Source of the DNA: Fulvia fulva | Taxonomy: Eukaryota > Ascomycota > Dothideomycetes > Mycosphaerellales > Mycosphaerellaceae | Assembly: GCF_020509005.1 (NCBI RefSeq) | Contig: NC_063014.1 | Span: 1,550,001-1,614,000, forward strand | Direction of reading: 5' to 3' | DNA: 64,000 nucleotides | Shown here: positions 47,868-56,757 of the stretch, one piece after another | Layout of the letters: each line of letters opens with the position of its first letter | How positions within the stretch are numbered: position 1 is the stretch's first letter | Position numbers and translations under genes: made by a program | The notes under the pieces: model-generated | The model's database searches: none | What the model was told of the DNA's origin: nothing | What the model saw: only the letters and a program-made list of their open reading frames with translations

Positions 47868-47900
47868 GGTTGCTGTCGAGTGTGAAGGAGTTTGGTGTTT

Positions 47901-48009
47901 CTATGAGGGTGTTAGTCTTCGACTGGTGTACTTGGACCTGTTTGTGGTGCAAGTGAGGGGTCGATCAGGCAGCTCGATATCAGTGCCGCCGCCGTGATTC
48001 GGTACTCAC
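47901..48009 (-). other. Predicted intron in the 5' untranslated region of mpd1
   Basis: Thirty-three bases upstream of the mpd1 ATG there is a complete set of splice signals on the minus strand: donor gtgagt (48009-48004), branch gactaac (about 47918-47912) and acceptor catag ending at 47901. The excised length would be 109 bp. The flanks are A/C-rich leader-like sequence. Confidence 0.6.
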
Positions 48010-48753
48010 ATTATGTGCTGGTGATGGAGTTGAAGCAGGTGTGATGGTTTGCAAGCGTGGAAGGAGTCGGATGTGGTTGTTGAATGGTTTGTTTTGTCGT
48101 GGTTGAGAGGAAGGACAGCAGCGAGATATAATGGAAGCTGCCCCGCCACGCAGCTCGGACCCGGCCTGCTTCGTCACTGCCTTGGATTTTTCGCCGCAAA
48201 TCCACCCGCAGTTGCATATGCAGGGGTCGATCCTGGTCAAGTTCACTTGAGATCGGAGTTCCTCGTTGACTTGACGTGCTGTAATGAGCACGCTGTCGCT
48301 TCAATTCTTCATACTCGAGCTTAGTAGAGCGATCTAGGCACTACGATACATACTTTGACGATGTGGAGCGTTGCTCCAGCTGCAGGTACACCGCCTGTGG
48401 GACATCTGATCCGACAGGTAGTGCATGGTCGAGATCTCCAGCGCCAACCCTGTGCGGGCATATCCATGGGGTTCCCGAACGAATAGCGTCAGCAAAGCGA
48501 AGCACTCGCATGCGTTGTCCATGAAGTTCATGATGCGTTGTGAAACGCAGAAGCCACCGCTTTCCGTCATGTGCGTCCTGATAGCCGCTGTCTTAGTCAG
48601 TTGTTAGCGCCGCAATGACGCATCCTTGAAACTTGCGAGACTGGGCGTGCCTTGAACCTCCAGATGGACAGATGTATTGAAAGTGGGTCAGTAAAAGCTA
48701 GCTTGCTACAGACCTGATGCGCGTGATGTGTCTTCCGATATTTTGTTATCGAC
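48010..48753. promoter_or_regulatory. Upstream region of mpd1 and 3' flank of pns1
   Basis: About 740 bp. The part next to 48,010 should be the mpd1 promoter and first 5' UTR exon (minus strand, C/T-rich near 48,100). No gene or individual regulatory site was identified. Confidence 0.45.
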
Positions 48754-50460
48754 TCATGCATGTATCGCTTGTTGCACATGTGGGTAGATAGTGACCATCC
48801 TGTCGTGTAGCTGTGCATGTGTCCTCATCATAACTTCCGGATCCCAAGCAGCTGCCACAAAGATTGTGTCGATACCGCTGTTGAGCGGTACAACAAAGCA
48901 TCCAGCGACCTGCAGTCCAATGGCGAAAGCGTAGAAGACCACGACAGCTGTGAACTTTCCTCCTTCGTTGTATGCCGGTGAAGTCACCTCCAAGTAGACG
49001 TAGCTAATCAGAGCACAGCTGACTGCGACGAAGAGGCAGCCCATGCTCAAGACAGGACCAACGAGGCACTCGTTGATGAGCGCATCGATGCCTCGATCCT
49101 TGATCATCTTCCAGGTGTCTTTGGCCGATGCGAAGTATGCCTTGCCATACAGAGACATGTAGCTGAATGCGTAGCGGTTGACGAACTCGAGCGCCCATTG
49201 CACCAGTCCAAGTATGCATTGGAGGACGCAGAAAGCGCAGTCGGCCACCAAGTTGCCACTCTGCATATCGTTGCGTGCGACTGAGCATGCGAAGCGTAGC
49301 AAGTCCAGGATGGCCACAAGCAAGCTGCCTAGACAGATCGAGCCGAAGCTGTAGGTGAGCGCTCTCCTCGCAGCACCTCGAGTGGGAGCCTTGGCTGGTG
49401 CTCTTGGCGAAAAGTACCAGCTTCCGTAAACGCCTGAGATCGTGGTGTGGATTGTGTTCTTGAGCCATTCAGTTATCCAGTATCCCGCGAAAGTAATGTA
49501 GACCAGGAGGCCGATGACTGTCGCCGAGCTGCATCCACCAGAGCCGCCTGCAGCAGCATTGCAGCTTGGGTTCGGGCCAGGCTCGAAGCGAATGTAGACT
49601 GCAACGAGTGTCACGGCGAACCATGCGCTGAACGCAGCTGCTACCAGACCACCCAAGAAAGAGACCAAGTAGACGTGTCCGACCTTCCGCGATACGTCGA
49701 CTGCAGTCTGGAACATAAGCACGCTGAAGGGAATGCGCTTGATCCAGGTGATGAAGCAGAAGATCGTGAAGACACCGAGGAGCAAGAACAGCGCGCCACC
49801 AACCCACGCTCTGCGGTAAAAGTAGTACGCCGCGGTGGCCAGACTCAGGACGATGTTGAGATTGCCGCTGATCCAGATGAACTGCTTTGTGAAGATGCGC
49901 GCTAGTGACACGTACGCGGAGCCCAAGATCAATGCCGCGGCCAGAATGAAGCAGAAAAGCACAATCGTATTGGTGTTCAAGCTGAAGTCGTTCGAAGAGC
50001 CATAGATGCCGCCTCCATTGAAGCCTTTGTTGCCGGCGTATCCAGCGATGGTGAGTCCACTGATAGCAACAAATCCTAGAAAGACAGCGATGAACAGGAT
50101 GCCAGCCCAAAGATCATTCCACTTTGGTTTGTCAATCTTGAAAGTCTGAGTGAAGTCCTGCTTTCCACCGCTTCCGTAGTTCTGACTGTATGATGGCGGA
50201 TTCGGCATGTACTGCTGTTGCTGGCCGCCATACTGCTGCTGTTGATCAGGTGCCTGGCCATATTGTGGCTGCTGGCCGCCGCCCTGGTAATAGTCTTGCG
50301 CCTCGCCATTGGCCTGGCCTCCTTGCTTGAAGGGCTCCATCTCCAGGCGATCTGTACTGTGCGCTGTTGGACCAGTGTAGTCGCGACCGTCGTACGCGTC
50401 AAGTTCGAGCAAGTCTTCAGAATCTTCAGAGATGCGACGACCCTTGGTGTGCGACATCAT
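48754..50460 (-). CDS. PNS1: Pns1, choline-transporter-like (CTL/SLC44-type) plasma membrane protein
   Basis: Single exon, 568 aa, starting with two consecutive ATGs (50460 and 50457). The cytosolic N-terminus has an acidic start and a Gln/Gly/Tyr/Pro-rich stretch at 59-98. About eleven membrane segments follow, the first at 118-141. Conserved CTL features include the large loop with clustered Cys/Gly around 300-315 and the C-terminal block with S-Y-M-S-L-Y-G-K-A-Y-F near 435-445. Yeast Pns1 belongs to the CTL family but has no proven choline transport, so the substrate is open. It is in tandem with mpd1 and the LrgB-like gene on the same strand, each with its own intergenic region. Confidence 0.92.
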   Translation of the reverse strand: MMSHTKGRRISEDSEDLLELDAYDGRDYTGPTAHSTDRLEMEPFKQGGQANGEAQDYYQGGGQQPQYGQAPDQQQQYGGQQQQYMPNPPSYSQNYGSGGKQDFTQTFKIDKPKWNDLWAGILFIAVFLGFVAISGLTIAGYAGNKGFNGGGIYGSSNDFSLNTNTIVLFCFILAAALILGSAYVSLARIFTKQFIWISGNLNIVLSLATAAYYFYRRAWVGGALFLLLGVFTIFCFITWIKRIPFSVLMFQTAVDVSRKVGHVYLVSFLGGLVAAAFSAWFAVTLVAVYIRFEPGPNPSCNAAAGGSGGCSSATVIGLLVYITFAGYWITEWLKNTIHTTISGVYGSWYFSPRAPAKAPTRGAARRALTYSFGSICLGSLLVAILDLLRFACSVARNDMQSGNLVADCAFCVLQCILGLVQWALEFVNRYAFSYMSLYGKAYFASAKDTWKMIKDRGIDALINECLVGPVLSMGCLFVAVSCALISYVYLEVTSPAYNEGGKFTAVVVFYAFAIGLQVAGCFVVPLNSGIDTIFVAAAWDPEVMMRTHAQLHDRMVTIYPHVQQAIHA

Positions 50461-51129
50461 CGCCGTTGATCAAATATCGCAATCTTTGGTTGACTTTCGC
50501 TAGTGGCGTCACCTTGACAACGATCTAGAACTTCGTTTAGTAGCGTGAGTAGCTCTTTCTGTTGACGACTTCGACGAGTTCCTGCAGCGTGCAAAGATGG
50601 GAAGAAAGAGGTCGGATGAGCGTGATAGAAGGTGTATCTTGACGGGACACATATACTACGTACTTGCCTTGAGCATCGTGTTACTGTGCCTCGCTCTGCG
50701 GCGATGTTGCGGCACAGGTGCAACAGCGGGCGCGTTCTCGCTTTGGGTCCAATTGTATGGCCACGAGAGTCTCACCAGACGATATGCTCTTCGTTCGGCG
50801 CGTAGGTGATGCACTGCTGAGCTCTTCGAAGTTCGTGCTGAGACGTGTGGTCTTGGTCAGGACCATGCAGCTGCTTGCAGGTGGGTATCGATGGGGCCGG
50901 ACGCTGCAGGACAAGGCGGTTCACAAACAGAAGCATCATCCATGATGTAAAGAAGAGAAGAGTGCAGAAGAATTACGACAACTTTACATGATATGATCTT
51001 CAGCCAGGATGGCACTGACGATCCAGGCAGACCGATGCCTTCCGGAAGGTCCGGATGGTGCAGTCTGCTGATCCTTCCGAGATATACTTGTGCAAAGACT
51101 TGGTAGATAGCGACGTCAAATATGCAAGG
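50461..51129. promoter_or_regulatory. Promoter region of pns1 and 3' flank of the LrgB-like gene
   Basis: About 670 bp between tandem minus-strand genes. Near 51,035-51,090 a ccttccgga/tccggaagg-type inverted repeat and aatgcctt-like words occur, but no clear regulatory site or RNA gene. Short frames here show no coding bias. Confidence 0.4.
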
Positions 51130-52843
51130 CTACAGACCTACAACACCCCGTACTATTGCAACCAAAGGCGGCACACTGGTCATCGCAACAGTGGTCGCAC
51201 CGACTAAACCCATACTCAAGCTCGAAAACGCCGCGGCTCTTGGATCAATGGGCAGCAGCATCGCAGTGGCCAGACTACTCGCATTGGCACCCATGGTAAT
51301 CCCACGCGTGATGTAGTCATCCTCTGCTATGCGTATATTCTTCAATACCCACATACCGATCAGCACGCCCATGATACCGGAAAAGATAGCCACTGGAGAT
51401 CCCACGTTCAGGTTGCCTCCCAGATTCTCCACGGCGATTTGTGCCAGAGCGAGCGTCAGACTTCGAGATGCGAAAGCAATACTGTTGGTGTTCGCGATGC
51501 CAATCGCATAGCACACAGCCGGGTATCCAAACAAGGAGACCACAGCCAGCGTGACGTTCGGAATGGCGATTACGAACAAGTTCCGCTGCAGCTCGTCCTT
51601 GTATTTGAACATCGGCAGGGCCAATCCCACAATGCTAGCAGCGATCAAGCTGCTCAGTATGTCGCCTGCTCCTGGTGCGCCGTGGGCACCGCTCCAGAGT
51701 CTGATGTATGTCAGCTCTTTGGAGTAGTCTCGTAGACCATCAGCCAGCGCATCGCCACGGATCAGAGCCAGGACCCAGATACCGACAATCGTCGCCCCAG
51801 AGGACACCAATATCGGATGGAAGTACTGCTGCCAGCGTCCAGGCATACTGGCGGCGGCTTGGTAGGTGAGTACGTTCAGGCAGAGCTGAATCGGCATTGC
51901 ATAGCCTGCGGCATAATAGATCGGGATGCCTATCACAACAAAGAGCGTGGCGTAAGAGATCATATCAAGGTGAACGCTGATGACCGCAGTCCACCGCTCG
52001 GGTCTGGTGCGTGGTACATCGTCATGTCGCAGGATCGACACCGGGCGGACTTCAGTCAGTAAGCTTGTGTCTGCATCTGGTATCGGAGGGCCTCCTGTGC
52101 CAAACACCGCATCCGGATTCTGCGCTCGTGCTGGTTGCTGCAGCAATGTAGCCGAAAATGTCGCATCCTCGTGCTCTTCGATCTCCTCTTCCTGGTCGGA
52201 AGAAGGCCGTCTTCTACTACTTAGACTTCGAGGTGCAGTCATCGGGATCTCATCCTGCTCGGGACCAAGCTCTTCTGCTCTGGTCGTCATCCCTTTCTTT
52301 GACGCTCCAAGCAGCAGAAGCGTTGCTCGCACGAGGTAAGCAGTGAAGCAGAACACCACGATCCAGCCGACCACAGTCACAACAATGATCTTTCCGACCT
52401 CAATGCCACTGATTGACGGACTGAGAGGTAGCACAACGAAGCCTGGACAGACTAGGATCCCGATGTATCGCAAAGCCCAGCCGCAGGGCACATCGATGTA
52501 CTCCACGATAGTCTTCGTCCTTCGCTCCCCAAGCACGATCGAAGAAAGGATCAGAGCGAAAAAGAGTAAGATCATGCAGGCCACTGATGCTGGGAAGGAT
52601 ACGGAGGTGAGGGATATCAGTCGATCGAAGCCGAAGCAGATGGCGAGGACAATGCAAAGGCCGAATGGCACCAGAAGCCAGGCATGAAGAGTTCGTCGCC
52701 ATGATCGATTGAAAACCTGTATTACAGTCAGCATCGCTGTCGTGAATTGTACATGATCAACTCACGATTCTGACAGTATGCACTACATCGGTCACAATCG
52801 ACTTCCACCCGGCATGGTTTGACCTCGAGTCGTGTCGAGACAT
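51130..52843 (-). CDS. LrgB-like membrane transporter (fungal LrgAB fusion, PLGG1-related)
   Basis: Two exons, 52843-52766 and 52716-51130, with a 49-bp intron (gtgagt donor, gctgac branch, tacag acceptor); 554 aa. Exon 1 supplies MSRHDSRSNHAGWKSIVTDV and six more residues. The frame then continues into V-F-N-R-S-W-R-R, and starting at the downstream ATG at 52734 would lie within the intron. An N-terminal half of about five membrane segments (LrgA-like) and a C-terminal half of about seven (LrgB-like) are joined by an acidic, Ser-rich cytosolic linker at about 166-270. The C-terminal half keeps the LrgB pattern of small residues (G-I-T-M-G-A-N-A-S-S-L-A-T-A). Plant PLGG1, with the same fusion, exports glycolate/glycerate from plastids; the fungal substrate is unknown. 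Confidence 0.88.
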
Positions 52844-53248
52844 GTTGAGGTGTTGATAAGCTAGCTCCCAATTCTGCTTCAGTCGCACGGCAATCTTGAA
52901 CACATCAGAGATCGCTGGAAATCATCGAGAGATGACTCGGCATTTTTGACAGTGCACGCCTTCATGATGTTCACAACAACAAGACACTGTCCGCAAGATC
53001 TTCGAAGAGAAAGTGACTTGCCAAGTTGTTGAACAAGGGAAATTCTCGTTGCACCGAGATCGGATCCGGCGGCCCGCTTCAGCCACACATCCGAGTTGGA
53101 GTCAGCATCGTCAACATATCGACATTCAAAGGCTACAGAAAACACTGCTTTGCCCGAGAAGCACGTCCAGAATAAGAGATAGCGAGTGAGGAAAGTTCAT
53201 TCAGTCGATGAAGCAACTTTCATTCATGAGCCACCAAGAGACCTCATC
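52844..53248. promoter_or_regulatory. Bidirectional promoter region, LrgB-like gene / GNAT gene
   Basis: Only 405 bp separate the two divergent start codons, so the promoters must be close or shared. No recognised binding sites. Confidence 0.5.
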
Positions 53249-53743
53249 ATGGCCTCCATGACACAGTCCTTCACCATCGATCCTGTCACAACAAAAGAAG
53301 ACCTCACAGCAACCATATCTCTCTTCAAATCCTACACCCAATGGCTCAATCTCGACCTAAGCTTCCAAGAATTCGACTCCGAAATGTCAAACATGCCAGG
53401 GAAGTACACACCACCAACTGGTGCTCTCTTCCTCGCTCGCATGGCCAATGGCGAGCCCGTTGGCTGCGTTGGTCTTCGAGCTCTATCCTCAGCAAGAACT
53501 TGTGAGATGAAGCGTCTCTACGTTGACCCCAAAGGTCGAGGTCTGGGATTGGGCAAAGCTCTGGCTGAAAGGGTCATTGATGAGGCGAAGCGGTTGGGAT
53601 ATGATGCTATGATGCTGGATACGCTGGGGCATATGACTGCTGCGCTGGCGTTGTATAGGGAATTGGGGTTTGAGGAGGTTCAGGCGTATTATGAGACTCC
53701 GTTGGAGGGTACTGTCTTTTTGAGATTGGATCTCATTGCGTGA
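53249..53743 (+). CDS. GNAT-family N-acetyltransferase
   Basis: Single exon, 164 aa from the ATG at 53249 (context catcATGg). The open frame extends 21 codons upstream but without an ATG. The acetyl-CoA binding motif A reads R97-G-L-G100-L-G102 inside R-L-Y-V-D-P-K-G-R-G-L-G-L-G, preceded by a beta strand with C-E-M-K. Motif B is L-Y-R-E-L-G-F at 135-141, as in bacterial-type GNATs. There are no targeting signals, so it is probably cytosolic. The substrate (amino acid, amine or antibiotic-like) cannot be inferred. It is close in type to small bacterial acetyltransferases that are common in ascomycetes. Confidence 0.88.
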   Translation: MASMTQSFTIDPVTTKEDLTATISLFKSYTQWLNLDLSFQEFDSEMSNMPGKYTPPTGALFLARMANGEPVGCVGLRALSSARTCEMKRLYVDPKGRGLGLGKALAERVIDEAKRLGYDAMMLDTLGHMTAALALYRELGFEEVQAYYETPLEGTVFLRLDLIA

Positions 53744-54157
53744 GTCCATTGGTATTGTTCGTATTGACAAGACTGTTGGTCTGTCTTGTCAGCTGGAGTA
53801 GGGTCGTCCTGTGAATTTTTTAGAAGGGCTTGAAGTCCACAACTCAGAAAGCAGGCTTGCAGCGATCTTTGAAGAGAAGCCTCGATGAATGGGCCGCAAA
53901 CAGAGGCTTCCTCACTTCAGCTTCGCGGTCTTTCATGTTGTGCAATTGAGTTTCTGCATATGCAGCTTCTGTGATCATTCAGCCTGCTATTTCGAATACG
54001 CGGTATTAATCAGATCGCAATACTGTATTGATGAAGTGTCAAGGCAGATCCACTTCCGAGCTAGGGCCATTTACTGCAATGGTAAATTCTTTAGGCCCAA
54101 CATCAGCCTCGTCATGACTCAAACGTGCATATCATTAAGCAGAGCCACCCATAAATC
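53744..54157. other. Intergenic region
   Basis: About 410 bp between two plus-strand genes. It is A/T-richer than its surroundings and presumably holds the GNAT 3' end and the promoter of the next gene. No other feature. Confidence 0.45.
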
Positions 54158-54659
54158 ATGATTGCTCGTTACCACGGAGAAACGGAATCAGCCGATGAGA
54201 CCGTAAAATACCTAGAAAGCATCACGAAAGCTGTTTCCGACGCTGTGAACGCCCGCGATTTCGAAGGTCCGATATGGGTATTCGTTGCATCATCGCTCGT
54301 TTCGAAGTTGCCGTGGCTCAACAGTCTATACGGGCTTCAGGGAACCCAAGACAAGAGTCTTTTCGTGGACGCTGTGAGGCGCTTCACCACTGATGTAAGA
54401 CTGTTGACCTTGTCGACCATTGACCGGGAGCCCTAATCAGTCATAGAATCCGGAGAGTGAGTGGTACGCTCGAACCTTGACAACGCACATCAATCGCAAG
54501 GAGAACTATGCGGAGACATTCGTTCTGGCGGAGAATGTTGGATGCCCTCCTGGCTTAGTCCGGCAAGGTATGTGCCGACTCGAATATCGAAGATACAATA
54601 ATCGTTGGCTTTTGGCAAGATACGAGATCCTGTCAGGAACAGCGCCTGGGTTGGAATGA
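54158..54659 (+). CDS. NTF2/SnoaL-like small protein
   Basis: Two exons, 54158-54394 and 54447-54659, with a 52-bp phase-0 intron (gtaaga donor, ccctaat branch, catag acceptor); 149 aa. Without splicing, two unrelated-looking short frames of 92 and 60 aa result. Joined, the protein has the length and outline of a fungal NTF2-like/SnoaL-like domain: helices with E-S-I-T-K-A-V-S-D-A-V-N-A-R-D-F, then a strand-rich half ending C-R-L-E-Y-R-R-Y-N-N-R-W-L-L-A-R-Y-E. Such proteins may be small isomerases, cyclases or binding proteins; none can be chosen here. There is no signal peptide. Confidence 0.7.
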
Positions 54660-54791
54660 TCTGTAGGAGTGTGGGTGGTCGTCCCGATGGAGCCTGCTGC
54701 TGGAAGAGATTTTGACAATTCACTGTGTTTCGTTGTGGAAATGAGCGAGTCTTTAGCCCGCAAAAAAGCTCAAGCCAGGCATTGCACAACA

Positions 54792-54809
54792 CCTCTCTCT
54801 CTCTCTCTC
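54792..54809. repeat. (TC)9 microsatellite
   Basis: Uninterrupted ct/tc dinucleotide run in intergenic sequence just after the NTF2-like gene. Confidence 0.9.
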
Positions 54810-54976
54810 AAAAGCAGTCAAATCCTGACCGAGTGCTTGATCCAGGTGTGAAGGGGGAGTAGTGCAAGAGACAAAAGGCAAAAAGAGAAAGTCGGACGCA
54901 CATGTTATCATATCGACCACCATGGGACTAAGGGGTTGTTAGAAACAGTACCGAATGACGAGATGATATAAACTTT

Positions 54977-55036
54977 CCTCGAACCCACAACCTTCCGCTA
55001 ACAGCGCACTGTAGGAGGCGGACGCTCTACCTTGAG
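54977..55036 (-). pseudogene. tRNA-Arg(CCT)-like relic
   Basis: On the minus strand, ggtagagcg (A-box-like) leads to a perfect 5-bp anticodon stem tccgc/gcgga. Between the stem arms lies the loop start ct-cct-a (anticodon CCT) and 12 extra bases, as a tRNA intron would sit after position 37. A ggttcga B box follows. The T stem cannot close (gtggg meets aaagt) and no acceptor stem can be formed, so this is a truncated or decayed copy rather than a working gene. A chance resemblance is possible. Confidence 0.4.
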
Positions 55037-56088
55037 GAGGGTTAGAATATCGTCCGTGAAGGATGGATGCTGAGTGTGCACGAACCATTGAGCCTGACAG
55101 CACTATTAGGACGGATGATTCCGCAGGTCAAGAAGTGACTGCAAACTCACCAAGCAGCCTCTCAGACGGGTATGTGGTCCGAGCTTCTACTTGAATATGT
55201 AGCTTGGTGTTGAACCCTCCGGTCCTACCCGAGCGTACTTTGCCATGTGGGGACGCATCGCATGCTGCTCTTTACACCAGGACCAGTCAGACAGACTGAA
55301 GGTGCCATCCCGAAACTGAGCCAAAGAGGATGCCATACGTGGACGAGATGGAAGACAAGAGAAGGAAGACATGCCTGTTCCAAGGGGGTGAAGTGTGGCA
55401 GGAAGCATGTCCAGAATACAACTCTAGCCGTGTCTGAGACTTCATGCTGGGCGGCTGCTAGTGTCTACGACATTCATGGACTCGCTCGCAGAGGATTGTA
55501 ACTCCTAGGGTTGTGTACACGTAGGCGAAGATGTGGTAATACCCGTAACGCGCCCGCCACATCATCGCCGCCGGTGCATTGGTGTCGTGTTCTCCAGCAA
55601 GAAGACATGAGAAGCCAGTAAAGTCTCCAGCCAGTGGAAAGTCCGTAATCCAGATTTTGTCCGTCGAATAGTGTTCCCGCTCAATCCTGGGTCGTGTTGA
55701 TGTTGCTGTTTATACCACAACAGTAGAGGCGCGTCTTGCCGGAAAGCCTTCACGCCATCGACGTCTGTTGCATGACGCGTGCGGCATACCGTAACGATAA
55801 CGATCAAGGTGGAAGTACAATAAGTATGCAAGATGATGTGAAGTGTGGAGAGCAGTTGGCGCGTTGTTATGGAAAGGAGAACATGATCAATTCATCTTTG
55901 TTTGAAAGTCGCGTCTAGGGCTAGACTGTCGATCGGCTCATCGTTCCGAAGCGCTAGCACGCGAAGCGCGATTTCGGCTGAGGACATTCATCAGCACGAG
56001 ACCAACAACCACTCCTTCTAAAACCACCAACGCCGACCTGTGCACCTACCAAAATCATACATCGCACTGCAAACCACCTCCAACCAAC

Positions 56089-56664
56089 ATGGCGAACGAT
56101 GCGCAAACCTCGATCAACATACCGCAAATCTTGGCCGTGGCAGTTGTCGGCTTCCTCGCTATCCGATGGTTCATGAGCAAGCCCTCGTCATCTTCCGGCC
56201 CAACATCAGCGGCTTCATCACGATCGCGGAATAACATAGACCCCGCCAAGATACAAGCCGTATCTGCCGTCTTCCCACAGCTTGATCAACGAAGCATAGC
56301 CTGGGATCTGCAGCGAAATGGCGGAAATGTGGAGGCAACTATGGAGAGGGTACTAGGCGGCAGAGGACTAGAGTCGCCGCCCCCTAGCTTTCAGCCAACT
56401 CTGCCGACACCCCCAGCAGCAGCAAATGACAGTGCGACAAGTAGTGGGGCAAGAAAGGTTACAGGCCAGCCAGATCTAATCACAAGATATGGGCTGCAAA
56501 GTAAAGTTGGCGGGAAGGGGAAGGAGCCGGTACCTAGCGAAGAGCAGAAGAGAGGCGGTTGGAGTGCCGACAAGCATGCAAGAGCCGATGCACTGAAGCG
56601 TAGGAGGGAGGACATGATTTTGGCTGCAAGGAGGAAGATGGAGGAGAAGGAGAGGCAGGCATAA
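56089..56664 (+). CDS. CUE1: Cue1-like ER membrane protein with CUE domain
   Basis: Single exon, 191 aa, start context ccaacATGg. An N-terminal membrane anchor at 11-29 is followed by a CUE domain at about 50-91 (V-F-P at 61-63, W-D-L at 72-74, then a V-E-A-T-M-E-R-V-L-G helix). A Pro-rich linker leads to a basic C-terminal helix (about 157-190) where yeast Cue1 has its Ubc7-binding region. Cue1 anchors and activates the E2 enzyme Ubc7 at the ER membrane for ER-associated degradation. The order TM-CUE-C-terminal basic helix fits, and length is close to yeast Cue1 (about 200 aa). The HET-domain gene starts 93 bp after its stop on the same strand. Confidence 0.85.
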   Translation: MANDAQTSINIPQILAVAVVGFLAIRWFMSKPSSSSGPTSAASSRSRNNIDPAKIQAVSAVFPQLDQRSIAWDLQRNGGNVEATMERVLGGRGLESPPPSFQPTLPTPPAAANDSATSSGARKVTGQPDLITRYGLQSKVGGKGKEPVPSEEQKRGGWSADKHARADALKRRREDMILAARRKMEEKERQA

Positions 56665-56757
56665 GATGGAACAGTACATATCGCATAACGCATCTGGCTA
56701 TGGCGGTTAACGATCACGCCAAAACATTTGCATCTCTCGCCACTATCAGCACAAAAC

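Larger units (their letters stand above)
54660..56088. other. Long intergenic region
   Basis: About 1.4 kb without a convincing protein gene. It contains a (TC)n microsatellite at about 54792-54809 and a tRNA-Arg-like relic at 54977-55036 (listed separately). Short frames on both strands lack coding bias. The last 150 bp before cue1 are A/C-rich, like a 5' leader. Confidence 0.5.

Noticed and set aside
46842..47885. 347-aa plus-strand frame
   Set aside because: Antisense to mannitol-1-phosphate dehydrogenase; long antisense frames are common opposite genes with strong codon bias.
49447..49905. 152-aa plus-strand frame
   Set aside because: Antisense shadow of pns1.
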